Shown here in pieces: positions 53,894-63,363 of a stretch of DNA of 64,000 nt; positions within the stretch are counted from its first letter, which is position 1; every line of letters begins with the position of its first letter. A program made the position numbers and the translations under genes. The notes under the pieces are model-generated. The model ran no database searches. It saw nothing but the letters and a program-made list of their open reading frames with translations, and had not been told where the DNA came from. Source of the stretch: Acetobacterium malicum subsp. dehalogenans DSM 11527 (GTDB lineage Bacteria; Bacillota; Clostridia; Eubacteriales; Eubacteriaceae); contig NZ_AXAC01000013.1 of assembly GCF_000472665.1 (NCBI RefSeq), positions 38,561 to 102,560 on the forward strand, written 5' to 3'.

Positions 53894-55309
53894 ATGGAAT
53901 ACCGCCTGGAATTCAACGCAAACAACTATACCATCAAAACCTTGTCACTTGCTACTCAAACCATAATGTATCGTGCATATGAAAAGATTGTCTACGTCAA
54001 AAAACCCGTTGACATCAATTATCAAATTATGAATATCTATGTTCTGGAAGCCTACTATAATGGCAAAACCATCAATGGTTACACTACCGAGACAGCTCCA
54101 ATTTTTTTTGAAAATGCGGTTTACGGTTATCTGCCTGCCAAACCAGCCAGCCCTGATCAAACCTATATCCCAGATGAGTATCGTGATGATATTACCTACC
54201 AGTCCACTAATGATTTAAGTCAGAATTCTTTAGCCGTTGCACTGTCCAAAGGTTATGTAGTAGTAACGCCTGGTGTCCGCGGCCGTACTACGCAGGATGA
54301 AAGCGGTAAATACACTGGCAAAGCTCCCGCCTGTATCGTTGATTTGAAGGCCGTTGTCCGTTATCTGCGCTATAATGCTGTGATAGTACCCGGCAACGTT
54401 GAAAAGATCATCGCTAACGGAATTAGCGCCGGCGGGGCCCTCTCATCACTACTTGGTGCCACCGGAAACAGCAAGGATTATGAGCCATATCTGCGGTCAC
54501 TTGGTGCCGCCGACGCACGCGACGATATTTTTGCCGCATCCTGCTACTGTCCCATTACAAATTTGGATAATGCCGATTTGGCATATGAATGGTTATTTTA
54601 CGGTATCAGTAATTACACTGGAACGACTGGCCAAGGTAAAATGACTGCCGATCAGATTAGGGTCTCGGAAAAGCTGAAAGTCATGTTCCCTGCATACGTG
54701 AATAGTCTGGGACTTAAAAATGACTCCGGAACCGAGTTGACCCTGGATGCTGACGGTAATGGTAACTTCAAGGACTATGTTAAATGTTTTATCATATCCT
54801 CTGCTCAAAAAGCCATGGACAGCGGTACTGACTTATCCACACTGCCCTGGTTAATAATAACAGGTGAACAAATTACCGACATTGATTTTGGCAAATTTAT
54901 CGAGTACGCCACTAGAATGAAGCCTACAGCCGCTTTTGATGGTTTGGATCTTAGCAATGATGAAAATGACCTGTTTGGAACAGCAAACGTCAAAGCCCAG
55001 CATTTTTCTCAGTTCGCCTGGGAAAACAGTACCTCCGACGCCTCACTCGCCGATCCATCCATTGTTAAGATGATGAATCCTATGAACTATATTGTCGCTG
55101 AAGAGACGTCAATTGCCAAACATTGGCGTATCCGCCACGGTACAGTTGACCGAGACACCGCCCTCGCGATCCCCATAATTCTGGCGACGATGCTGCAGAA
55201 CAAAGGTATCGATGTTGATTTCGAATTGTCCTGGGATAAGGGTCATGACGGTGACTATGATCTGGATGATCTCTTTGACTGGATCGTAAGTATCTGTGCC
55301 GAAAAATAA
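53894..55309 (+). CDS. Subtype-B tannase-like alpha/beta hydrolase
   Basis: 471 residues from ATG 53894 (GAGGAG upstream; the extra upstream codons are leader). NGISAGGALSS carries the nucleophile near S178; a late RHGTVDRDTA provides the acid and WDKGHDGDYD the histidine, as in bacterial tannase TanB. Such enzymes split galloyl or related phenolic esters. No signal peptide, so intracellular. An acetogen could demethylate or ferment the released phenolic acids, but this link is inferred. Confidence 0.78.
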   Translation: MEYRLEFNANNYTIKTLSLATQTIMYRAYEKIVYVKKPVDINYQIMNIYVLEAYYNGKTINGYTTETAPIFFENAVYGYLPAKPASPDQTYIPDEYRDDITYQSTNDLSQNSLAVALSKGYVVVTPGVRGRTTQDESGKYTGKAPACIVDLKAVVRYLRYNAVIVPGNVEKIIANGISAGGALSSLLGATGNSKDYEPYLRSLGAADARDDIFAASCYCPITNLDNADLAYEWLFYGISNYTGTTGQGKMTADQIRVSEKLKVMFPAYVNSLGLKNDSGTELTLDADGNGNFKDYVKCFIISSAQKAMDSGTDLSTLPWLIITGEQITDIDFGKFIEYATRMKPTAAFDGLDLSNDENDLFGTANVKAQHFSQFAWENSTSDASLADPSIVKMMNPMNYIVAEETSIAKHWRIRHGTVDRDTALAIPIILATMLQNKGIDVDFELSWDKGHDGDYDLDDLFDWIVSICAEK

Positions 55310-55453
55310 GTACTGTCGATGCTATGCACGTCTTCTTTGAGAATCACTGTGCCCATTTAAACCATAATAGCACAATACCACCATCCATTAGTTCAACCAT
55401 TAAATTTTTCTGGAGATTTTTACGGATGCCACGGCTATGATACCGTAACTTTT

Positions 55454-56758
55454 CTAGTCGCTATCTGTTTTATCCCGGAAAATTTCCTGCAACGGCCTGC
55501 CGTCACAGTCATAAAAATCAATCCCCAGAATACTTGCCATTGTCGGTGCGATATCAACCATTTGAATTTCACCTAACTGAAAATTATTTTTTATTCCTGC
55601 GCCGGATGCCACGAAAACACAGCGGTAACCGGGTTTATCCGGTAAATAGCCATGGGTCGCCAGCTCATCTTGAGACGCTTCTACCGGGGCAATAACTGAG
55701 CCCTCCAAATCATCTTCAAAACAGTAGCCGGCCTTGGCTTCCAGCATATAAGCAATGGAGGCTTCCGTGTGATACTGAGCCAATTCCGCTTGACTGTAGA
55801 GCCTTTCGATTCCAAAGCAATCCTCGCTGATCGCCTGGTTTAAAACCGTCAGGGCGATCTGCTCAGCTTCGCTGTCATTTTCGCGCAGATGCAGATAAGC
55901 CGCGCCGCCGGCACTTTGCAGATAGGCCCGCCATTGCATGGTTCCGTTTTCTTCAAAAATAAGACCTTTTTCTTTGAATAATTGATTGAGCTTTACCTTA
56001 TACCGGACGTTGATCTGTCCGTGATCCCCCACGACAATAAAGGTCGTTTCCTCTTTAATCCCAGCTTTTTCAACAGCCTGAATGAGATCACCCAATCTTT
56101 TATCCATCCGGATCATCGCTTTCTCGACTTCCGGGCTGTCAGTTCCGTACTGATGTTTGGCCTCGTCAAGATCAATGAGGTGCAGTAGCAGCAGATTGGG
56201 CTTGTATTTAATAATCGTATCCACTGCGCACATGGTTGAAAAGTCATCCAGATAGGGTTGTTCAATACCCTTTCTAAAGCGTCCGAATTTCTTTTCCAGC
56301 CTGAGGCAATAAAGCGGACTGCCATTTCTCAAAATTTTAAGAACCTGGTTTTCATTTTTAATCGCTCTAATCTCCGGCAGATTGTAATCAATGGCTGTCC
56401 TTCCCGTGACCGGCCAAAGAATTCCGGCCGATTTCATATGATATTTTTTTAGCGCATCATAGATCGCCGGTACTTTAATTTCCTTCTTATACCAGAACCA
56501 GCGCTGTTCCGTTTCTGCCACAAAAGGCTGAAAGGGGTTATTATGATAAATCCCATGTTTATCAGGATAGACTCCGGTTACCATGGTCGTATGAACGACA
56601 TAGGTCAGACTCGGATAAACACTTTTTAACGCTGTACTGTAGGTGCCATTTTTTATTAATTCTGATAAATTTGGAAGCCTGCTGGCCGTCTCCCAGTTAT
56701 CTTCTGAAAAAGCATCGTAAGAGATTACCATTAAATATTTTGATTTAGCTGTACTCAT
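55454..56758 (-). CDS. Type I phosphodiesterase / nucleotide pyrophosphatase (alkaline phosphatase superfamily)
   Basis: 434 residues. SYDAFSEDNW (first metal Asp), nucleophile Thr in VYPSLTYVVHTTMVTG, HGIYHNNPF, and FIVVGDHGQINV with metal ligands. No signal peptide. Second gene after a UMF1-type permease, 9 bases downstream of it. Together they may take up and cleave a phosphodiester or phosphonate-like compound (inference). Confidence 0.88.
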   Translation of the reverse strand: MSTAKSKYLMVISYDAFSEDNWETASRLPNLSELIKNGTYSTALKSVYPSLTYVVHTTMVTGVYPDKHGIYHNNPFQPFVAETEQRWFWYKKEIKVPAIYDALKKYHMKSAGILWPVTGRTAIDYNLPEIRAIKNENQVLKILRNGSPLYCLRLEKKFGRFRKGIEQPYLDDFSTMCAVDTIIKYKPNLLLLHLIDLDEAKHQYGTDSPEVEKAMIRMDKRLGDLIQAVEKAGIKEETTFIVVGDHGQINVRYKVKLNQLFKEKGLIFEENGTMQWRAYLQSAGGAAYLHLRENDSEAEQIALTVLNQAISEDCFGIERLYSQAELAQYHTEASIAYMLEAKAGYCFEDDLEGSVIAPVEASQDELATHGYLPDKPGYRCVFVASGAGIKNNFQLGEIQMVDIAPTMASILGIDFYDCDGRPLQEIFRDKTDSD

Positions 56759-56767
56759 CTTTACATC

Positions 56768-58018
56768 TCACTCCATGATTTCAGAATATTGACCCTGATC
56801 CGCCGGCAGCGTCATAAAAATAATAAATCCAATCACAAACAAGGGAATAATCCCTAACATACTCAATCTGGTATTGCCGGTTAGCGTTGTTGTCAAGGCC
56901 ATGATCGTCGGACCGATAATAGCTGAGAATTTGCCAAAAATATTATAAAAGCCAAAAAATTCATTCGATTTTTTCTTCGGGACAATCTTAGCAAAATAAG
57001 ATCGACTCAGGGCCTGAATGCCTCCCTGAGCAGAGCCGATCATCGCACCCAGAATAAAAACATGCCATATCGACGTAATATAGATTGCCGCCACGCAAGA
57101 AATAATATAGGTAAAAATACCAACAATAATCATCGCTCTGGTTGAAAACCTTTTGGCCAGGATACCATAAAGAATCGCACAGGGAAAGGCAATCAGCTGG
57201 ATGATCAGCAGAATTCCCAGCAAAGTAAAGGTATTTAGCGAATCGCTGCCCAAAATTGAAGTCGCATAAGGCACCACCATTTTGATGATGGTATCGACCC
57301 CATCAATATAGAAAAAGTATGCCGCTAAAAATAAAAAAACGGTTCTATGACTTCTGATATTCTTGAATGTATCGGCCAGACGTTTAAAACTATTAACCAC
57401 CGGCCTTGGTTCCGGTTCAATATAGTATCGCTGTTTGACATCCTTAATCATCGGGATGGTAAAGAGCCCCCACCAGAGCGCCGTAACAATGAACCCGATC
57501 TGATAGCCGATCGCATTGTCCATTCCCATCATAAAAATCAACGCCAGACTGATTCCAAACGGAATCACGCTGGCGATATAACCAAACGCAAATCCCGTGG
57601 TGGACACCTTATCCATTCGTTCATCACTGGCAACATCGACGATGAAGGCATCATAAAAGATGTTTGCCCCGGAAAAGCCAATGGCTGATAAAACAAAGAA
57701 AAAAATTAACAGCTGCCACTGTCCACTTGACGGTGAGACCAGGGCCAGGGCGGCCGTTGCCAGGATACCAAGCAGTGTAAAGAAGACAAAAAAGCGTTTC
57801 TTCTTGTCCTTGTAGTCGGCAATTGCCCCTAACACCGGACTTAATAAAGCGATTAAAATGCTTGCCATTGAATTAAAATAGCCCAGATCCATACTGCTTT
57901 GGACATTATCAAACATCCCAAAGACAATTGGCAGCAAGGCTGTTGTAACCGCCATCGAATAGGCTGAATTCCCACAATCGACCAGAACCCACGAAATTTC
58001 TGCTTTGCTAAATTTCAT
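56768..58018 (-). CDS. UMF1-family MFS transporter
   Basis: 416 residues, twelve helices. WVLVDCGNSAYSMAVTTALLPIVF and the ALSRSYFAKIVPKKKSNEFFGFYN loop are typical of the UMF1/Atg22-like group. GGAGG precedes ATG 58018. First gene of a two-gene unit with the phosphodiesterase. Confidence 0.9.
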   Translation of the reverse strand: MKFSKAEISWVLVDCGNSAYSMAVTTALLPIVFGMFDNVQSSMDLGYFNSMASILIALLSPVLGAIADYKDKKKRFFVFFTLLGILATAALALVSPSSGQWQLLIFFFVLSAIGFSGANIFYDAFIVDVASDERMDKVSTTGFAFGYIASVIPFGISLALIFMMGMDNAIGYQIGFIVTALWWGLFTIPMIKDVKQRYYIEPEPRPVVNSFKRLADTFKNIRSHRTVFLFLAAYFFYIDGVDTIIKMVVPYATSILGSDSLNTFTLLGILLIIQLIAFPCAILYGILAKRFSTRAMIIVGIFTYIISCVAAIYITSIWHVFILGAMIGSAQGGIQALSRSYFAKIVPKKKSNEFFGFYNIFGKFSAIIGPTIMALTTTLTGNTRLSMLGIIPLFVIGFIIFMTLPADQGQYSEIME

Positions 58019-58347
58019 AAATGATATCCTCCGTTGTTATACTATTATAAAGCCTTCACAGATTATGGTACAACAACTTTTCTTTTAGTTGCGATGCCAG
58101 TCCATCAATGGCAAAAGACTTTTTTATCCCAAAAAAATCCAATGCTTTTCGCCAATAAATCTGCATAGTTATAAATTTATATCAAATTGTAAAAAACAAC
58201 AAGAACAACTATGTTAAAAGCACTTCAAAAGAGGAATTAATAAATTTCTCAAAGCTATAAATGTAACAAAAAAGCAACCTCCTTATCCAGCAGTTGCTCC
58301 TCATCAAACATTCTGACCCTTTGGTATCCCAGGATTTTTCCTGTCTG
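58019..58347. other. Gap with UMF1 promoter and EAL-gene terminator
   Basis: Minus promoter for UMF1: TTGTAC (58073-58068), 18-base spacer, TATAAT (58049-58044). At 58267-58298 a hairpin AGCAAC/GTTGCT followed on the minus strand by TTTTTTG terminates the GGDEF-EAL gene. The middle is AT-rich with nothing recognisable. Confidence 0.7.
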
Positions 58348-60282
58348 TTACTTCTGATCCCGTTGTTCCTTCAAATGCGCGGCCATCGCAATGTCTCCCA
58401 GCGGCCGGCTCAAAAGATAGCCTTGAATTGAGTCACAGTTTTTAGCTTTCAGAAAATCAAACTGCAGTATTTCTTCCACCCCTTCAGCTACCACATGGAT
58501 GTCAAGACTGTGAACCATCTCGATGATGCTGCCCACAATCCGGTTGTTTTTCTCTTCTTTTTCAATGGAATTAATAAAGGAACGGTCAATTTTAAGCACA
58601 TCAATGGGCAGTTGCATCAGATAACTTAAGGAAGAATAACCGGTTCCGAAATCATCCAGAGATATCATCACACCAAAATCTTTCAATTCTTTTATGATTT
58701 CAATGGCCTGTTCCATATTGCCAATAAATACCGATTCGGTAATCTCAAAGGTCAGACTTTCCGGTGAGACCCCTTCTTCCCGGATCACGGATTTGATCCC
58801 CTCCAGAAAATCCGGTCGCTTCATCTGCACGGCCGATACGTTAACGGCAATCCGAATTTCCATCTTCAAGCTGTTTCTGATTTCGATGATTTTTTTGCAG
58901 GCTTGTCGCAGTACCCATTCACCCAGTTCACCAATTAGTCCAATTTCTTCTGCCAGGGGAATAAATTCTGCTGGTGAAACAAGCCCTCGCCCCGGGACTT
59001 TCCAGCGCAGAAGGGCTTCAAAACTAACAGTTTTTTTATCCAGCGCATTCACAATAGGTTGATATTCAACAAAAAACTCTTCCTTTTCGTAGGCCTCAAG
59101 CATCCGATTTTCCAGTTCCATCTTATAAAGGACTTCAGTTTTCATTTCTTTCTGATAGAATTGAATGGAATTTTTTCCCAATTCCTTTGCTTTATACATA
59201 GCGGTATCTGCTGCTTTCAAAAGATCTCCGCTGTTTTTAGCATCCAATGGCCAGATGGCAATCCCAAAACTGGCCGTAATAATCACCGATTTGTCCCCCA
59301 ACTTAAGCGGATTTCCCAGCAGATTCAAAAGATTCTGAGTATAGCCAAGCAAGCCTTCATCTGAAATCTGGCGACGAATCAGCACGGCCAGCTCATCCCC
59401 ACCCAGACGCCCCAACAGATCCTTTTCGTGCATGGCGTTTTTCAGCCGGGTGGTAACTTGAATCAACAGGTCATCACCAGCGCTATGTCCCATCGAATCA
59501 TTGATCTTTTTAAAATTGTCAAGATCAATAAATACCAGTGCAAATCGATGGGAATTCTCACGATTCAGATCAATTAACAGCTCAATCTGTTCCAGAAGCA
59601 TCTTGCGGTTGGGAATCCCAGTCAAGGTATCAGTATAAGCCAGAAATTCCAGCCGTTCCTGATTTTCTTCAATTTCTGAATTATAGTGAACCAGCAGTTC
59701 ATTCTGAGCCTTAAGTTGCTGCTGATGAGCCAGTACATCGTCATAGAGCTGGCTGAGGTTTTCGTTCTGGATGAGCGCTTTAGCATGCATCGCCGTTTTC
59801 TTTTGAAGGATCAGCTGGTAGATCCGGTTGGTGACAATGCTAGCCACAATGATGAATAAAAAAACAACCAGTAAGGTGAACGTAAAGGCCTGGTCCATCT
59901 GGACGGATAGCACCGGATAATAGAACAGACTGACCCCAAAAGACAGCACTACAGCAAACAGCATGTAATAAAACAGCGTCCGCTCGATCATCATATTTGA
60001 CATGATAATCATGATCAGTATAATCATCCAGAAGATGAAGGTTAACCGCTCATAATAAGCCAGATAGGTAGCCAGCAGCCCAAACAGCAAGGCTATACTC
60101 ATCAAATGAAGAGCAAGACGGTGAGGCAATTTCTGGTACAGGAGAATTAGAATAAATACACCGCAAAAAAACAATGTGCCACTGACTTTTACAATGCGAG
60201 GCAAACTCTCCTGCCAGTAAAAACCAATGCTCACGCTGACTGCCGCCGCTATCAGGAGCATCGGCCCCAGCATCGCCATCAT
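58348..60282 (-). CDS. Membrane GGDEF-EAL cyclic di-GMP protein
   Basis: About 644 residues: six or so helices (1-165), a coiled linker, a GGDEF domain with LGGDEL near 297 (last residue Leu instead of Phe), and an EAL domain with SFEALLRW near 423, DDFGTGYSSLSYL and KIDRSFI. EAL motifs look complete, so phosphodiesterase activity is likely; the cyclase half may be weak or a GTP sensor. ATG 60282 follows AAGGGA. The frame stays open about 33 codons further upstream with protein-like sequence (FQLRESLNRIAESDDIKK), so the true start may be earlier at a non-ATG codon. Confidence 0.9.
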   Translation of the reverse strand: MMAMLGPMLLIAAAVSVSIGFYWQESLPRIVKVSGTLFFCGVFILILLYQKLPHRLALHLMSIALLFGLLATYLAYYERLTFIFWMIILIMIIMSNMMIERTLFYYMLFAVVLSFGVSLFYYPVLSVQMDQAFTFTLLVVFLFIIVASIVTNRIYQLILQKKTAMHAKALIQNENLSQLYDDVLAHQQQLKAQNELLVHYNSEIEENQERLEFLAYTDTLTGIPNRKMLLEQIELLIDLNRENSHRFALVFIDLDNFKKINDSMGHSAGDDLLIQVTTRLKNAMHEKDLLGRLGGDELAVLIRRQISDEGLLGYTQNLLNLLGNPLKLGDKSVIITASFGIAIWPLDAKNSGDLLKAADTAMYKAKELGKNSIQFYQKEMKTEVLYKMELENRMLEAYEKEEFFVEYQPIVNALDKKTVSFEALLRWKVPGRGLVSPAEFIPLAEEIGLIGELGEWVLRQACKKIIEIRNSLKMEIRIAVNVSAVQMKRPDFLEGIKSVIREEGVSPESLTFEITESVFIGNMEQAIEIIKELKDFGVMISLDDFGTGYSSLSYLMQLPIDVLKIDRSFINSIEKEEKNNRIVGSIIEMVHSLDIHVVAEGVEEILQFDFLKAKNCDSIQGYLLSRPLGDIAMAAHLKEQRDQK

Positions 60283-60445
60283 CAATTTCCCTTCATTTTC
60301 TTTTATCTTTTTAATATCATCGGATTCAGCAATACGATTGAGACTTTCCCTAAGCTGAAATTTGATCGTTCTGATAAAATCACTCCCTTTTTTGCAACAA
60401 TGACTGATTGAAAAACTGCTTTTTAATATAAGTTATTCTAAACAT

Positions 60446-60488
60446 ATTATACCCAAAATGATCCCTGAAACCAAATATTTCAGGGATC
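60446..60488 (-). promoter_or_regulatory. GGDEF-EAL promoter overlapped by a palindrome
   Basis: Minus strand TTGGTT (60474-60469), 17-base spacer, TATAAT (60451-60446). A perfect 11-bp inverted repeat GATCCCTGAAA/TTTCAGGGATC at 60460-60488 covers the -35. The remaining bases of 60286-60608 are AT-rich. Confidence 0.65.
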
Positions 60489-60608
60489 TTAAAAACAAAA
60501 TCTCATTCTCAACTACTTATTATTTCCAATCAATCGATGTAAAATAAAGTGATTGCTTAAATCAAAGCGATATGCGATTATAAAGCTAAAAAAGCGTGGA
60601 GGGAAAAA

Positions 60609-60893
60609 ATGAACAAGTCTAAGAAAATACTTTTGGGGATTTTGTTGTCAATGTCACTGTTAATATTTGCAGGGTGTCAATCGATGGGACGAGATATAAA
60701 AACAACTCAATCAGAATGGATCGGAGGTCTAGATCGTCACATTTCCGTTTATTCTCAAAGCGGCACCTTATTAGCTGAATATGATGGGAAAGTCGACATC
60801 GAAGACACCGAGTATGGCAACAAAGTTTTATTTGATCTGAACGGAAAAAGAACCATTGTCTATAACGCAATAGTGATTATTCAAGAAAAATAA
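60609..60893 (+). CDS. Small lipoprotein (DUF5052-like)
   Basis: 94 residues. Signal peptide with lipobox FAGC (Cys about 23), then a small beta-rich domain with GGLDRHISVYSQSG and KVLFDLNGKRTIVYN. It resembles, from memory, the DUF5052 family of unknown function. GGAGGG precedes the ATG. Divergent from the GGDEF-EAL gene. Confidence 0.75.
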   Translation: MNKSKKILLGILLSMSLLIFAGCQSMGRDIKTTQSEWIGGLDRHISVYSQSGTLLAEYDGKVDIEDTEYGNKVLFDLNGKRTIVYNAIVIIQEK

Positions 60894-60936
60894 TATTATA
60901 TGCTTTTCACAACGGATTAGAGCCCTGGCGAATCCC

Positions 60937-60969
60937 AAAAAGCAACCGCAGACGATGCGATTGCTTTTA
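60937..60969. terminator. Terminator between lipoprotein gene and nrdG
   Basis: AAAAGCAACCGCA and near-complement TGCGATTGCTTTT around GACGA; shared by convergent genes. Confidence 0.85.
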
Positions 60970-60989
60970 TTTTGATTATTCTTTATTTT

Positions 60990-61496
60990 CTAGATGATTT
61001 CGCTAAGTGTCAATCTATTTTCCCGCCGGGACTTGTTCATATCGATGATCCGCTGATTTTTTGATCCTCTGAATTTGAGCATCAGGCTCTTTTGCGCTGC
61101 TTCAAACTTCCCATCCACCAAGATATCGGTGTTTTTCAGCAACCGCAGCCGCTGCTCATCTTTTTTCTTCGTCAGGGTTTCGTAAGTGTAGCCGGTATAG
61201 GTCATGACATGATAGCCAAGTTCCTTTGATCGTCTGGCTAATTCAGAAAAGCCTTCCGGCTGTTCAAAGGGTTCCCCACCGCTGAGGGTAATGCCGTCCA
61301 GCAGGGGGTTTTTTTTCATTTCGTTGATAATGGTTTCAATATCCACCAGGTTACCCCCATTAAAATCGTGGGTGGCCGGATTATGACAACCGTCACAATG
61401 ATGCTTACAGCCTTGGGCAAAAACCACAAAGCGAATCCCCGGGCCATCGACAATGGATTCCTTGACGATTCCGGCGATTCTTACTTTTTCACTCAT
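60990..61496 (-). CDS. nrdG: Anaerobic ribonucleotide reductase activating protein NrdG
   Basis: 168-residue radical SAM enzyme that makes the glycyl radical on NrdD. GCKHHCDGCHNP is the C-x3-C-x2-C cluster motif; LSGGEPFEQ follows. Its ATG directly follows the nrdD stop codon with no gap, so the two were one operon. Confidence 0.95.
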   Translation of the reverse strand: MSEKVRIAGIVKESIVDGPGIRFVVFAQGCKHHCDGCHNPATHDFNGGNLVDIETIINEMKKNPLLDGITLSGGEPFEQPEGFSELARRSKELGYHVMTYTGYTYETLTKKKDEQRLRLLKNTDILVDGKFEAAQKSLMLKFRGSKNQRIIDMNKSRRENRLTLSEII

Positions 61497-61739
61497 TTAC
61501 AATTGCTCCATTTGTTCGCTGGCATTGAAATGTTTGATCCGATCCCGCTCTTCAGCTTTTTTGGCATCATTGAAGCGATCCAGGGTGCCCACCAGATAAC
61601 CGGTGATTCGGCGGATCCGATCGAATTGAACGTCACCTTCCAGACGACCGCAATTGGGACACTCGTCGCCGATGATTCCGGTATAGCCACAAACCGGGTC
61701 CCGGTCCACCGGATGGTTAATGGAGCCAGTATATAAGGT
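61497..61739 (-). pseudogene. nrdD: nrdD C-terminal fragment, gene cut by mobile element
   Basis: About 78 codons of class III reductase remain: GSINHPVDRDPVCGYTGIIG, CPNCG (zinc-type cysteines), and RIRRITGYLVGTLDRFNDAK with the radical-site RxxGYLxG region at the C-terminal loop. Upstream, homology stops at about 61728, and an in-frame TGA occurs at 61787-61785. The first several hundred codons are absent here. In this orientation they should lie beyond the element, to the right of the window. Confidence 0.88.
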
Positions 61740-61803
61740 GAAAATTTTATAATAAATGCGTAGAAATAGTTCTTGTTTTATTGCTCAGTACTTTTATGTT
61801 AAC

Positions 61804-61832
61804 TTGCAAAATGATGGTATTTATGGTATGAT
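61804..61832 (+). promoter_or_regulatory. Promoter of the tyrosine recombinase gene
   Basis: TTGCAA (61804-61809), 17-base spacer, TATGAT (61827-61832). Confidence 0.65.
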
Positions 61833-61867
61833 ATATAATATATTAATAAACCATTACGGCAAAGGCG

Positions 61868-63352
61868 GTGAGCATTATTAGACATACTCGAATAAAAACT
61901 AGAACATATACAGATAATACATCCAGAAGTATTCCTCTAACAACTATGATCGTTGAATATAATGATAAAGTTCAAATCTTAATCCCGTTATATGAATATC
62001 AACTTAAAAAACATATGATGAGCAAATCTTGGCATGATAAATTATTACAAGCTGTAAACCTTTTGTTGGACTACATGGAAGTGAATCAAGACTGTTATTC
62101 ATCACCTGAAGAATTCTTCGCATCTTTTGCAGAAGCTCTATATTGTGGAACCATCAATGAAGATGGATACGACAAAAGTCGACTCTATTGGATTCCAAAG
62201 AAAACAGACACCGCAAATAGACTTTTAAACCAGTTGAGTGAATTTTCAGATTGGTTGTGTAATAATTATGGATCAATACAATTAAATCCTTGGCGAGACG
62301 CAAACAGCTATGAACAAAAATTGAACTGGATCGCTCAAATCAACAAAAGTCAGCGTTCTTTTTTGGGACATTTGGACAGTTCATTAAACATGAGTGGGAC
62401 AGCAAGAAAAGTCCGGAATTTAATTATGCGTAGAAATCCTGTTTCGGCACGAGGCGGAACAAAAGCTTTCCCTGAAGATCAAATCAACATGTTGCTTTGG
62501 GAAGGGTTTAATAAAACGAACAAAAAAAACAACTTATCTTTACTTGATAGCTATAATTGGCGGGATATAGCAATAACGATTCTTATGCACGGCGGCGGAT
62601 TAAGACACAGCGAGGTTTTACATCTATGGGTTCAGGATGTAATGGACGACCCATATGATCCAAATTTAGCTTTAGTTCGAATATATCACCCATCCGAGGG
62701 CGCACCCCCAAAAGATTTTATCGATCCTTTAAACGGTAAGCCTCTGAATAATAGAGAAGCATATCTGCGGTTAAAATACGGTTTACAGTCAAGAAATCAA
62801 TACATTTCTAATAATAGTCGCTTTGCAGGCTGGAAAGACCCAAAGCTGGATAATGAGCGAGAATATTATATGCATGTCTATTGGTTTCCTCGAGAATGGG
62901 GCTATATTTTCAGGAAAGTATGGAAAATGTATTTGCTAAAGCGGATGCATGAAAGAATAGAGGAAAAGCACCCATTCGCATTCGTTTCCTTTTATCATAA
63001 GAACAAAGGCGAAATGCTAAGTATGAGTGCGAGCAGAGAATCGCATGCTAAAGCAGTTGAAAAAATTGGCCTTACTGTTAGCAAGCCTTCCGGGACTACA
63101 GAACATGGACATCGGCATGCCTACGGTCAGCGATTAAGCGTGTCTGGTATAGACCGCAGAATCATTCAAGCCGCGATGCATCATAAATCGGCTGAGTCTC
63201 AAAACGTTTATACAGAACCAACGATCATAAACGTGACAAATTCACTTAATAAAGCAACTCAAGCACTTGAAAACGGAACTAAACTACCTATGGAAGATGA
63301 TATAGACGCATTTTTTAATCAAGAAAAAAAAATAAAAAAACGTTTCATTTAA
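61868..63352 (+). CDS. Tyrosine recombinase of a mobile element
   Basis: 494 residues, start GTG 61868 (AAAGGCG; an ATT a few codons on is possible). Catalytic set: R246 in GGGLRHSEVLHL, H413-x-x-R416 in EHGHRHAYG, H439 in MHHKSAESQNVY and Y448. All are present, so it is probably active. The large N-terminal half (to 230) is longer than in phage integrases. The next gene follows after 11 bases, as in multi-recombinase elements (Tn554-like or similar trios). Confidence 0.9.
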   Translation: MSIIRHTRIKTRTYTDNTSRSIPLTTMIVEYNDKVQILIPLYEYQLKKHMMSKSWHDKLLQAVNLLLDYMEVNQDCYSSPEEFFASFAEALYCGTINEDGYDKSRLYWIPKKTDTANRLLNQLSEFSDWLCNNYGSIQLNPWRDANSYEQKLNWIAQINKSQRSFLGHLDSSLNMSGTARKVRNLIMRRNPVSARGGTKAFPEDQINMLLWEGFNKTNKKNNLSLLDSYNWRDIAITILMHGGGLRHSEVLHLWVQDVMDDPYDPNLALVRIYHPSEGAPPKDFIDPLNGKPLNNREAYLRLKYGLQSRNQYISNNSRFAGWKDPKLDNEREYYMHVYWFPREWGYIFRKVWKMYLLKRMHERIEEKHPFAFVSFYHKNKGEMLSMSASRESHAKAVEKIGLTVSKPSGTTEHGHRHAYGQRLSVSGIDRRIIQAAMHHKSAESQNVYTEPTIINVTNSLNKATQALENGTKLPMEDDIDAFFNQEKKIKKRFI

Positions 63353-63363
63353 AGGAGCAATCA

